A stretch of 64,000 nucleotides of DNA from Isoetes taiwanensis. Its lineage: Eukaryota > Streptophyta > Lycopodiopsida > Isoetales > Isoetaceae. The position numbers and the translations under genes were made by a program. A model generated the notes under the pieces. That model saw only the letters and a program-made list of their open reading frames with translations. It was not told the DNA's origin and ran no database searches. The DNA lies in assembly GCA_021234155.1 (NCBI GenBank), contig JAJEKV010000039.1, forward strand, positions 12,526,840 to 12,590,839, written 5' to 3'. Below, in pieces: positions 19,932 through 29,012 of this stretch. How positions within the stretch are numbered: position 1 is the first letter of the stretch; each line of letters begins with the position of its first letter.

Positions 19932-20781
19932 CCAGAAACTTATCTCTATGCTGGGAGCGCCACCACGCCGTCGATATCTCACCTCTGACTGGCATCTCCC
20001 GTTTTGGACCACGGTTCTGGCGGGTCACGCAGATTGGACTCCTGCTCAGATTTCCACTGATCTCCGATGGGATCCACGATTTGTTCGTCGTTCTGTCTGG
20101 CCAGAAGGGGAGACCTTGGAAAGCACTCGCAATTGGATCTACATCCCCAATGAAAGAGGCTGGCAGACGCCTACACACGCTGTATGGGGTCTCACCCAGT
20201 TTTTGGAGCGTGCTGCCACCTCCCCCGATCCTTCAGTTCACCGCCAAGCCGGTTTTTGTGCTGTATTAAAGTGCCTTCTTTTGTGTTCTCTTGCACGGAA
20301 GCGCCCTATTTATTATTGCAACCCTAATGCAAGCGCCAGTGCCTTTGGCCTTCAAACCTGTCTTCTGATGGAATGTCAATATGTTCCTGCAGAGGCTCAT
20401 TGTGCCCTTGAAGACATGGTGCAGTCCGGTTTTCTCATAGATGCCACTTCAGCAATTGGTCTCCATACTCCAGAGGCTCTCAAGGAACATCAAGAGCTCA
20501 TCACGACATATCACTCAGGGTCACGCCCCCATAGCAGACAAGATGACTTTTCTGTTGCTGGTTTCCCGCCTCCGGAATCTGTTCCACCCTTTCTCTCCAC
20601 TGAGTGTCATTTGGTGGGGGGGAGTGTTAGTCCTGTACGTCCAGGTACAGGACTATTCATGAAGACCATGGATCAGGGCAAGAATAAGGCAGCAGGTCAA
20701 GGTCAACCATCAGGAAGTAGACCCCCGCCGAAGACCACGTCCAAGACCACGCCGAAGAAGAGACAGAGAACAGATAAATGA
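19873..20781 (+). CDS. Extra 3' reading frame running into the LTR (ORF3, part 2)
   Basis: Frame 1 is open for 302 codons and crosses 157 nt into the 3' LTR. The likely ancestral reading continues from the coiled-coil frame by a frameshift near 19930-19970. It includes SDWHLPFWTTVLAGHADW, RNWIYIPNERGWQTPTHAVW and a Cys-rich FCAVLKCLLLCSLA segment. The C-terminus, encoded by the LTR itself, is basic (PPPKTTSKTTPKKRQRTDK) and looks like a nuclear-localisation tail. The 5' LTR encodes the equivalent tail at about 10309-10428. No known domain recognised. Confidence 0.6.
   Translation: MPILFENSESRLRHPRCSPNQKLISMLGAPPRRRYLTSDWHLPFWTTVLAGHADWTPAQISTDLRWDPRFVRRSVWPEGETLESTRNWIYIPNERGWQTPTHAVWGLTQFLERAATSPDPSVHRQAGFCAVLKCLLLCSLARKRPIYYCNPNASASAFGLQTCLLMECQYVPAEAHCALEDMVQSGFLIDATSAIGLHTPEALKEHQELITTYHSGSRPHSRQDDFSVAGFPPPESVPPFLSTECHLVGGSVSPVRPGTGLFMKTMDQGKNKAAGQGQPSGSRPPPKTTSKTTPKKRQRTDK
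20613..20624 (+). other. Polypurine tract
   Basis: GGTGGGGGGGAG directly abuts the TGTTAG start of the 3' LTR, the expected plus-strand primer position. Confidence 0.8.
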
Positions 20782-21185
20782 CGGCCCTGCAGAAGTATAG
20801 CGTGATTCCAGGCACATAAAGAAGGCACTGCCAGTTTTCCGAAAAATCAGGCTTTGATCCAGGAGTTGGTAGCAAGATCTGCCAAACACCTATTTTGGGC
20901 CTAAGGCCGTTGTACTATATATGTGAGCATAGATAGAACTCAGTTTTTTAGATGAGTTTTAGTCCTTGTCTCTAGTCTTTCTCTCGATTTCCGAGAGCTC
21001 ATGTACACCCAGTGATATCAAGGAAGCATTATTCTCTTCACTTTTTGTTGTTTGTTCTTTCCTGTTTCCCTCTTTCTGTTCTTTTGCAAAATCCCGCGTG
21101 ACACTCAGCCAGAATTCTCCTATTTGATCCAAGGGTCCTTACAGAGGGCTGTCTTACAGGAGATCTTGAACCCAGACCCTAAACA
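20625..21185 (+). repeat. 3' LTR
   Basis: 561 bp. It matches the 5' LTR apart from scattered substitutions and the extra 36-bp block. The right TSD ATATA is at 21186-21190. Confidence 0.95.
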
Positions 21186-21233
21186 ATATATCCCTAAAAG
21201 AATTGAATGGATTGTTATTAAAAAAAAAAAAAA
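21186..21233 (+). repeat. SINE-like repeat copy A, 3' end with A-run
   Basis: ATATATCCCTAAAAGAATTG continues the repeat interrupted at 10273 and ends in a 13-A run, matching 24572-24610 of copy B. Confidence 0.7.
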
Positions 21234-22014
21234 CCCTTTAGTCTGCTCATCAGAACAGACATTCCATCTGCTAAAAACCTTAGAAGGAAGACAGCAAATC
21301 CATTTGCAGCCCTAGAGCATAATCAGGTGTTTATGTTCTAGGCCAAGACTTGGCATACTACAACCATTATAATCTTAATCAGTATTCATCAAATCCTAGA
21401 CTATAGGGTAATGTAATTTGTTACATGATCTGCAGCAATTGTTATCCAATTGTTTGAGTAAACCAAATGAATAAATAGTTCAAGAAATCCATTACTTTTA
21501 TTTTAAGTAACTTACAGAAGATCAAAAAGAGTTAAGAAAGCACAGGTTTCAGAATGTTTACCATGTGCAAAGATATTTTAAACAAGTATCATAGTACAAC
21601 AGGTGTAATAGTTTCATAAACCCAAAATCCTTATCCAAAAATGAACTTGAATACTGAGTATAGAGCAAAGAAACCTGTTACTTGCATCCACAAACAAAAA
21701 ACAAGCATCAGAATGGTTGCAATGTAAGGGATAGCAGGTGTCATGGATTTCTTTGAGGTCATCCCCCTTCACTATATCAATATTCAGGCATAATGCCTAG
21801 TGTAAGGATTATTACTGGCAGACAGGCCCATTTAATATGTCAGAACAGCTTAAACTACCCAAATATTTATCCGTGCATGTATATGTATCTAATTAAGCAC
21901 AAGATTTAATATAGACATTTGAAAAAACTAAAAAGCATATTATATGCTTCAGCACTGCTCATTCATATCGCTGTCATAAAGAGTGACCCTGGAAGCAGAT
22001 ATGAGTATAAGAGC
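21234..22014. other. AT-rich intergenic DNA
   Basis: No open frame, hairpin or repeat recognised. Confidence 0.4.
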
Positions 22015-23041
22015 CATTTCTCACTTACCATTAAGTTAAGTTAATTTAACTAGTTGGTTATCTCCTAACTTAACTGAAAAGAGATTATGCTTTTGGCTAA
22101 CTTAATGGATGACGAAGATATACATTCCCACTAGACTTATTAGATAGGTTAAATTCATAAAATCAACTTAACCTAACATTTACACTGAACCAGAGCTTCG
22201 CACTAATAGTTAAGAGGCTTTGTTAGGTTAGAGATAACTATGTTCATTTCTCACTTTTAGTTAAGAGCTGCCACTAAGTTAAAGATATCTCAAGTACTTC
22301 TTAGTTGTTGAAACCAACAATCCATGAAGAGATACATGGCTTATTTTCTATCTCTTCTCTTTCCATATTTTCGATATTGTTTCTCTGTCTCTATTTTCTC
22401 TCTCTCTGTACTTCTCTCTATTTGAACCTAAATTTCGATGTCTAATTAGTTATGGTGGGTGTCACATTTTTGTTGGCATTGGAAAGGGAAAATTGTAGGT
22501 GCACACTCCCTAAGAATTTCTAAAAAACGTTTCCCACTACCCAAAAAAAGCCCCACAAAGTATAGTCTTTAGATGTTCAGATATGTTCAGAATATGCTCC
22601 AAGTTGCCAAAACTAGCCCTCAATTCAATTCGATTATAATGAATTGTCCCTTGAGTGGGGGCAATCCAAGAAACTTTTGAATCCTCAAGCTATTCTAGAT
22701 GTTCAAAGAGGCAACAAGGAATATACCATATTCGTATAAAAAATAAATAACCTAACTAGATTGTTACCCTTTTCTCACTTAATAGTTAGGTTAAGTTAGT
22801 TCTTAACCGAGTTAAGTGTACCTCTCCTAGGTCACAACTTCTAGTTTAAAATAAGGGGTTCAGTTAAAATTTTAACTTAACTTAACTTAATTGTTATCAA
22901 TACGAAAGTGGCCTAGTTAAGTTAATCATAGTTAAAATTTAACCAAATCCTAACTTAACTGGTAGTAATTTAAGTGCTAGTGTGAAAGCAAGTTTCCGTT
23001 ATTTGCCCTATTTAACCTAACCTAACCGTTGGTGAGAATTG
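22015..23041. repeat. TTAAGTTAGGTT-motif foldback-like region
   Basis: The motif TTAAGTTA/TAACTTAA (with TTAGGTTA variants) occurs in both orientations many times over 1 kb. The left edge ATTTCTCACTTACCATTAAG and the right edge, AACCGTTGGTGAGAATT, are roughly reverse complementary, and inner TTCTCACTT blocks recur at about 22245 and 22775. It resembles an old foldback element made of short inverted units. No coding. Confidence 0.4.
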
Positions 23042-23477
23042 ACTCTAAGTCTTTTTCAAACTATCACAAAAAGTTAATAGCATTATTAGATCAGACTTCT
23101 CACTTGCTATAGAATCCATTAGAACCCCAAAACAAAGATTATTCCCAGCTGAGAATGAGGCATCACCCTGGCATGTTTCTTTTCTCAAGATCAACCTGCA
23201 TTTTTAGATCTACTCTAGCTTCTACCTACTGCTTAATATACCAGATTTTACTAATAAATCATAAATCGTATCATAGGAATTTTATCCCCCAAAACGCGTT
23301 TAACCAATCAGATATCAGATCTATAAATTGCTATAAGCTGTTGGTTCTTATCTATGTCACACATCAGCGCTAGTTAACCCCTAATTGATTGCTTTTTGGT
23401 TATACACTTTAGATCAAGATAAACTAATGTAAAAATGCAGAACTAAAGAAGCCTATGTAAAAAAACTTTAGAAATTT

Positions 23478-24035
23478 TTAACCCATAATCATCCAAACCT
23501 TTAAGGTGCGCCCAATGGATGTGGAACCTTCAGGAGGTGTTGTATCTTTAGCACCCATCACACCATTGTTATTGAACATCAGATCTTCCCCAAGCTCAAA
23601 GTTCGGATTCTTTTCCTCAGGACCAGTGGTCTTTTGCATATTTCTGCTATTGAGTGCATCCAGAGTCATAGATTCAGTCTGCTTCCCATCTTCTGCCTCC
23701 AAGGTATCTTCCTTTCCCACATTTAATGTAGGAACCACAGCTGAAATATGGTATTGATAGATCTTTTTCCCACTCCTTCCCTTCAGCTTTTCTTCTGCCA
23801 TCCTCTTTTTCGTGGCATTATTCAGATCTCCTTTCTTTCTGCCCATGGCTACTCTGGCATAGGCAAGCCAAGACTTCCAGCCCCACTCCACTATCACGAG
23901 CCAATACCTCTTTCTTCTTACAGATTCTTCATGGTTTATATGGGAAATCCCGGTAGCTAATACCGACAGTTCTAAAGTGGCATAATCATACCTTAGCATG
24001 CAGAGCACCTTGAGGTCATTGTCACCCGATGCCAT
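23478..24035 (-). CDS. Unknown 185-residue open frame
   Basis: An ATG at 24035 opens MASGDNDLKVLCMLRYDYAT and the frame runs to a stop at 23478. Residues about 35-75 are basic and Trp-rich (RRKRYWLVIVEWGWKSWLAY, MGRKKGDLNNATKKRMAEEK). The C-terminal half is acidic and hydrophilic. There is no signal peptide or membrane segment. It could be one exon of a host gene or a relic of a transposon protein. No family recognised and no promoter evident. Confidence 0.35.
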   Translation of the reverse strand: MASGDNDLKVLCMLRYDYATLELSVLATGISHINHEESVRRKRYWLVIVEWGWKSWLAYARVAMGRKKGDLNNATKKRMAEEKLKGRSGKKIYQYHISAVVPTLNVGKEDTLEAEDGKQTESMTLDALNSRNMQKTTGPEEKNPNFELGEDLMFNNNGVMGAKDTTPPEGSTSIGRTLKVWMIMG

Positions 24036-24204
24036 CGCTTCAGGGTTTCGTTACCATGATTGCGCTCCTTAGGGTAGGAACAATGCCCTAAAAAATCTTA
24101 ACCCATTAACTTAAGCAAGATATATTTTTGACATATGCCTTTGACATATGCCTTTTTTGACATAGTACCTTCCATCCCTTTATCTTCTTCATATGGTTTC
24201 CCAG

Positions 24205-24232
24205 AAAAAAAAAAAAAAAAAAAAAAAAAAAA
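24205..24232 (+). repeat. Poly(A) run
   Basis: 28 consecutive A, directly before SINE-like copy B. It may be the tail of an older copy upstream. Confidence 0.7.
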
Positions 24233-24610
24233 GATTCAAGATAAAAAATAATCGCATTACCTCACTGGGTACATTCGTTAAAGTAGTCTTATTAGGACAT
24301 TGAGTTATTTTGGTAGAGTTCGATATTCTCTCAAAACCTTAGGCGAAATCGTATTTCATATTTCAAAATCATAGGCGCCTCCAATCATAAATGACTATAA
24401 GCGAAACAGGAGGTGCCCAGAGGCTGCAACATACGATCTGGGTCATACGATCGACGAATTCAATGACTGTGGTAGTCCAGGGTGCACCTCGTTTAGAACA
24501 TGTAGCAGAATAACAGGGGATTCCAGGGGGATTTGATGTGGATGTAAAAATAACAATTCCTGAAACCATAGACCATATATCCCTAAAACAATTGAATGGG
24601 AAAAAAAAAT
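24233..24610 (+). repeat. SINE-like repeat, copy B (uninterrupted)
   Basis: The most complete copy, from GATTCAAGATAAAAAATAAT to AATTGAATGGG plus an A-run. It contains the pre-insertion versions of both insertion sites seen in copy A (AATAACAGGGGATT and ACCATATATCCC). It carries the A-box-like region, but the B-box-like GGTTCAAGCCCC seen in copies A and C is deleted here. Confidence 0.65.
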
Positions 24611-24838
24611 AGATTCAAGATAAAAAATAATCACATTACCTCACTGGGTACATTGGTTAAATAAGTCTTATTAGGACATTGAGTTATTTTGGTAGAGGTT
24701 CAAGCCCCCGTATTTCATATTCTAAAATCTTAAGCAAAGCTGTATAGAGGTTCGATATTTCCTCAAAACCTTAGGCGAAATCGTGTTTCATATTTCAAAA
24801 TCATAGGCGCCTCCAATCATAAATGACTATAAGCAGGA
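24611..24838 (+). repeat. SINE-like repeat, copy C (truncated)
   Basis: A head-to-tail copy directly after copy B, with the tRNA-like A box and B box. It stops at AACTATAAGCAGGAGGT where the twin-hairpin sequence begins. Confidence 0.65.
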
Positions 24839-24847
24839 GGTCAACAC

Positions 24848-25098
24848 AATGTTCGGGCAGAGGCTATTTCGCCTAATTACAGACCCAGATTATCTCTGGC
24901 AATGGCCTCCTCTCTTGACCTCCACAAAATTGCAATGATTTTCTTGAAATTGTTGCTTGTTTCCGCTCCAGAAAGCTAAATAGCCTCTGCCCTGAAGCAT
25001 TACGTCAGAGAATGTGCCAAGGCCAGCAATTTCGTCTGGCTCGGACCTTGGCTCGCCCTAACAGGCTCGCCGGGCGAAATTGCCTGCCTTGGCACATT
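24848..25098. repeat. Two adjacent hairpins
   Basis: The first pairs 24848-24872 with 24975-25001 (shared core GGGCAGAGGCTATTT). The second pairs 25011-25040 with 25069-25098, 30-nt arms with about five mismatches and a loop of about 28 nt. Both begin AATG and end CATT. The second has the size and pairing of a plant miRNA or MITE hairpin. Confidence 0.75.
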
Positions 25099-26130
25099 AT
25101 AGAACACCGTTATAACATAGACTTAAAGTCAAAAGTTTGAGACAAGCTAATTTGAATAACAAAAAATGTATATTGTATATTATAAATGGCTGAAGTGTTA
25201 ATATTTTTTAAGGACCATTCGATCCCAGCATGAAGGTATATGCCAAATCAAGGGCAAGGGATTTTACACCTCACACTCCGCATAGCAGAACGCTCCCCAT
25301 ATGCCACAAGTACGTATGGAAATACGAAACACATAAAAAGGAATACCAACTAAGGTGTCGCCATGAAAACTTTATTTCCCTATCAAACATTCACAGGTCA
25401 GCGAGCACGCCCCAATGCAAAGGTCGTGGCCATACATAAGCTAATGAATTCGATTACGAAATAGTGACACAGAAACACAATTGCACAAAAAGGATGCTCC
25501 ATATATTATAACACCAACATCAAGTAATGTCGTTTACAAGCAATTGTAGCACTCATGTCACTATCCACAAAAATATGTAGCAAAATCACCCATGTCACTT
25601 TTTACCCATGGCTTTACTAATATCGTGGGTCTTTTAGTCTTCAGCACATATTAACGAACCTGGTCTGACGAGTGATGATTGAAACATATATCGAAGAGCA
25701 ATTAGGGAAGACGACTTTCTACTTTTTTGAATCTGGATACTCTTTACCTTGGGGGTTAAGTCAGGTCTTATATGCTAAGGTTCCTTTAAGAACTTGCTCC
25801 TCAAGTTTTATAGCTGAGATCAAACCTCTATCAGTGGTTGCAATCGATTACCCACCAAGTAACATCGAGAGCATATAAACACCTACTTTGCTATGCCAAA
25901 TTGCCATAAACGCTTAGTTTGTTATAGAAAGCACCATAGATTGTTATAATGGGACATAACATCCGAGTTCCAGGGTGTTACCCCTCTCTTAAGCTGTTAA
26001 TGGTATTTATGTATTTGAATTGTACATTGATGGCTTTTCTTTTTCATTTTCTTTTTCAACATTCTTGATCAAGATTCCAGAGTAGAAAACCGTTGTTCCG
26101 TCCAAAACCGTTGTTTTAGACAACACCTTT
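25099..26130. other. Intergenic DNA
   Basis: Short open frames only (for example 25672-25878), none convincing. AT-rich with no repeat found. Confidence 0.4.
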
Positions 26131-26138
26131 TTGTTGTA

Positions 26139-28017
26139 GGGAGCTTTACCTTGGTTTTGGTGATTCCGTCACGGTGAATACTCTCCCGCAGAATCACAGA
26201 CCCTCCAAGAACGGGATCCGTTCTGAAGGTCCCGTTATCCTTACCTGATAGTGTCAGGCATACCCTCTAATGGATCGTAGCCGTCCGTCTGTAGGGTGCA
26301 TCCGGGCCGTCCGTTTTATACCTCCCCGCGGAATCACAAAGGCAGAATACAGCCGGATGGAATCACCGCCCCTTTATTCCACGCGACGGAATCACACTGA
26401 CTTTATACTATCGGATGGAATCACGTTGTAGCATTCAGCCCCCGGAATCACCAGTAGCAGATTCCACGGGACAGAATACTGTCGACGATATCCCGCTAGG
26501 TGGAATCACCACATTGTAATTCTGCCAGACGGAATCACCCCGTTGGACGTCTGCGCGGCGGAATCACAACAATGTAATTCCGTCTGATGGAACCATTGAT
26601 TTGTAATTCCGTTAGGCGGAATCATCCCGTTGCACTTCCGCCCGGCGGAATCACCACAGTGTAATTCCACTAGATGGAATCACCCCATTGCACTTCGTTC
26701 AGAAGGAATCACGTCTTTGTGATTCCGCATGACGGAATCACCCCAGCTACTCAGTTGCATGGCCGACACATGACAATATTGGGAGCACATAGGCAGGACC
26801 AGATTGACGGCCATGGCGTCGTCGTGAGTCCACCCCGCCAGAATTTTATAAATTCTCAGCCCCGTACGGCTGTTCATACCATCCCATGGAATCACGTGCT
26901 TTTGTTTTGCCCTGCCTCAGTTCGATGACAGCGGCGGGAAGTTCGGCATGGGCCTGGACGAGAAGATTGAGGAGGTAACTGGAACAACTCAATTCCATCT
27001 CCTTGCAATCGCACAAGCTCTGATATCATTTCTAATCATTTGGAAAACAGATCCTGTAGAAGGGCATTTTGACCACAGTCGACTACCCTGGATCATATTA
27101 GAGCACCAGGGTCCTGATCCGCAAGGGGGAGGTACTCAACTGGTGTGGATGTGCCACATTCCCACCTCATGGGTTGGGGATTTCATTGCCGGGGAGCAAA
27201 AAAGTGGGGAAGCACCATGTAGTTTCTACATAAGAAGCCCTCAAAGGAATAAAGAGCTATCCAAACCAGGCAAATGTTCATATCTGACTTTGAAGAGGTG
27301 TACATTTCCTTTCCCTAGCCTATGATTATTTGTTTGGAGGATTGCAGAAAGCATGACTGATTCATTCATTGTGCAACAAAGGTACTGGTGTGCCTATGGG
27401 TCAGAAACCAAATCTGAGAACACTCTTGTTGTGGAGGATCGACATCCCCCTCCAGGCCAAAGAAGTCCCAATTGCACTCAAATTACCTACCACAAATGGA
27501 ATCATGTGAACCAGCAAAGTGCAATCTGTCGTCGGGGGGAATTACAAATCGGTGATTCCGTCGGGTGGAATTACTAATCGGTGATTTCGTTGGGTGGAAT
27601 TACAAATCAGTGATTTCGTCCAGCGGAATAGTCCACGTAGTGATTCCACCTGGCGGGATATCGTCGACAGTATTCCATCTCGTGGAATCTGCCACTGGTG
27701 ATTCCGCGGGGCTGAATGCTACAACATGATTCCATCCGGCGGTATCAAGACAGTGTGATTCCGTCGCGTAAAATAAGGGGCGGTGATTCCGTCCGACGAT
27801 ATTCTGCCGTTGTGATCCCATGGGGAGGTATAAAATGGAAGGCCAGGATGCACCCTGCAGACGGACGGCTACGATCCATCGGAGGGTACGTCTGACGCTA
27901 TCAAGTGCAGATAACGGGACCTCCGAAACGGATCCTGTTCCCGGAGGGCCTGTGATTCCGTGGGAGAGTATTCACCGCGACAGAATCACCAAAACTAGGA
28001 TAAAACTATTTTCACCC
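26139..28017. mobile_element. 1.9-kb foldback element of GGAATCAC/GTGATTCC units
   Basis: The first and last ~500-600 bp are reverse complements (for example GTGAATACTCTCCC at about 26177 and GGGAGAGTATTCAC at about 27962; GGATCGTAGCCGTCCGTCTG at about 26273 against CAGACGGACGGCTACGATCC at about 27858). The arms are themselves built from short units: GGAATCAC or GTGATTCC occurs about 23 times by eye, often as GTGATTCCGnnnGnCGGAATCAC-like palindromes. Candidate 8-bp target duplications TTGTTGTA (26131-26138) and TTGTTATA (28018-28025) abut GGG...CCC ends. The inner ~750 bp differ and contain an exon-like piece. No transposase is present, so it is non-autonomous. Confidence 0.8.
26921..26974 (+). 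pseudogene. Captured 54-bp exon inside the foldback element
   Basis: A strong acceptor (GCTTTTGTTTTGCCCTGCCTCAG) precedes 18 GC-rich codons, FDDSGGKFGMGLDEKIEE, followed by GAG|GTAACT, a good donor. Base and codon use differ from the surroundings. It looks like a host gene exon with its flanking intron ends, as in gene-capturing MULE-type elements. The parent gene is not recognised. Confidence 0.5.
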
Positions 28018-28025
28018 TTGTTATA

Positions 28026-28497
28026 GGGTACGCTAACAAGGACTAGATTCTTGCTCTCGCCAATAGGGATTGCGACTAGCAGCAACCAGAAGCAATCTCC
28101 CAAAGAAGAGCATGAATCCAAGATCTTACCCTACCCAAACAATACAATGGTTGGGGCGCGCGATCCTCGACAAAATTTTCTTATTTAACTTACCTTTGCC
28201 GCTGGTCACACAACGACCCAAATGCTATTCCTAATTATTGAGGCAAGTGGCGTGGCCACTGTCCTTAAAAGGGACCCAACTAGTGTATTGTTTTGAATAG
28301 AGATATCTTCGCTTGATGCAATGGAAGAGGAGGTGGATATGTACCCCTTTTAATGGAAATTCACTGAGAGTTTGAACTGCCAGTATTCTTGCATACTGAT
28401 TGGGAACAGATAAGGGACATCCTCTGAATTTTGTACGAAATAAAATCTATAAGTGCAACGCCAAGCAAACTCGTTGAATTTTTCTGTTGGCAAAGAT
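28026..28497. other. Intergenic DNA
   Basis: No gene or repeat recognised. Confidence 0.4.
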
Positions 28498-28675
28498 GAG
28501 ACTGGTACATTCAACATCATGGTTTCGCTAACCAGCTTTTTTATTCTAGAAAATTCCTTTTTGCAAATGTAGACATTTTTTGAAGGGAGACTGGTACATT
28601 CAACATCATGGTTTCGATAATCAGCTTTTTTATTCTAGAAAATTCCTTTTGCAAATGTAGACATTTGAAGCTCTT
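28498..28675. repeat. 89-bp tandem duplication
   Basis: GAGACTGGTACATTCAACAT starts at 28498 and again at 28587. The two copies differ by a few bases (CTAACC versus ATAATC). It lies beyond the 3' end of the HSP101 gene. Confidence 0.85.
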
Positions 28676-29012
28676 TCGAGTAACAGCTAGATGCCATATC
28701 CCAGGAAGGGGTAAACGAAATCAGCGACCAAACATTTCAGAGGTAAGATGACAAGCATAACCATGAGGATTGATTGTATAGAATTTTCAGAAACTACACA
28801 GGGCAAGACTTCTGCACATTGAAAAGGGGGAGTCTTGAAATTTTGCAACGGCAAAAGGAAGCAGCCTGAAATCTGCATATTAACTATTTCGCCATCCTGA
28901 ATTTACAACATGGATAGCCTCAAAAACAGGTTGAGAAGCAGCCAACCTTCTGCCTAAGTTCCTAGCAAGATCCATCTCAAACGGCACTTTTATTGCCCAC
29001 TCATCTGATCTC

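Larger units (their letters stand above)
10274..21185 (+). mobile_element. Complete Ty3/Gypsy LTR retrotransposon (Athila/Tat-like), 10.9 kb
   Basis: Two LTRs (10274-10798 and 20625-21185) begin TGTTAG and end AACA, and are flanked by ATATA on both sides. The empty site, ACCATATATCCC, survives at about 24566-24577. Between the LTRs lie a primer-binding-like site, gag with zinc knuckles, protease, reverse transcriptase, RNase H and a DDE integrase, in Gypsy order. A 4-kb tract after integrase has extra reading frames, then a G-rich polypurine tract. The RT block (RDHFPLPFTDQVLEE, DGFSGYNQI) resembles non-chromovirus Tat/Athila lineages and no chromodomain is present. Many stops and frameshifts show that this copy cannot code for itself. 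Confidence 0.95.

Noticed and set aside
17590-20781. Retroviral-type env gene
   Set aside because: Position is right but no signal peptide, cleavage site or transmembrane helix is visible; a coiled coil and a basic tail are seen instead.
26921-27325. A standalone coding gene inside the foldback element
   Set aside because: The open stretch includes an intron-like donor after 18 codons and then non-coding-looking sequence, so a captured exon is the better explanation.
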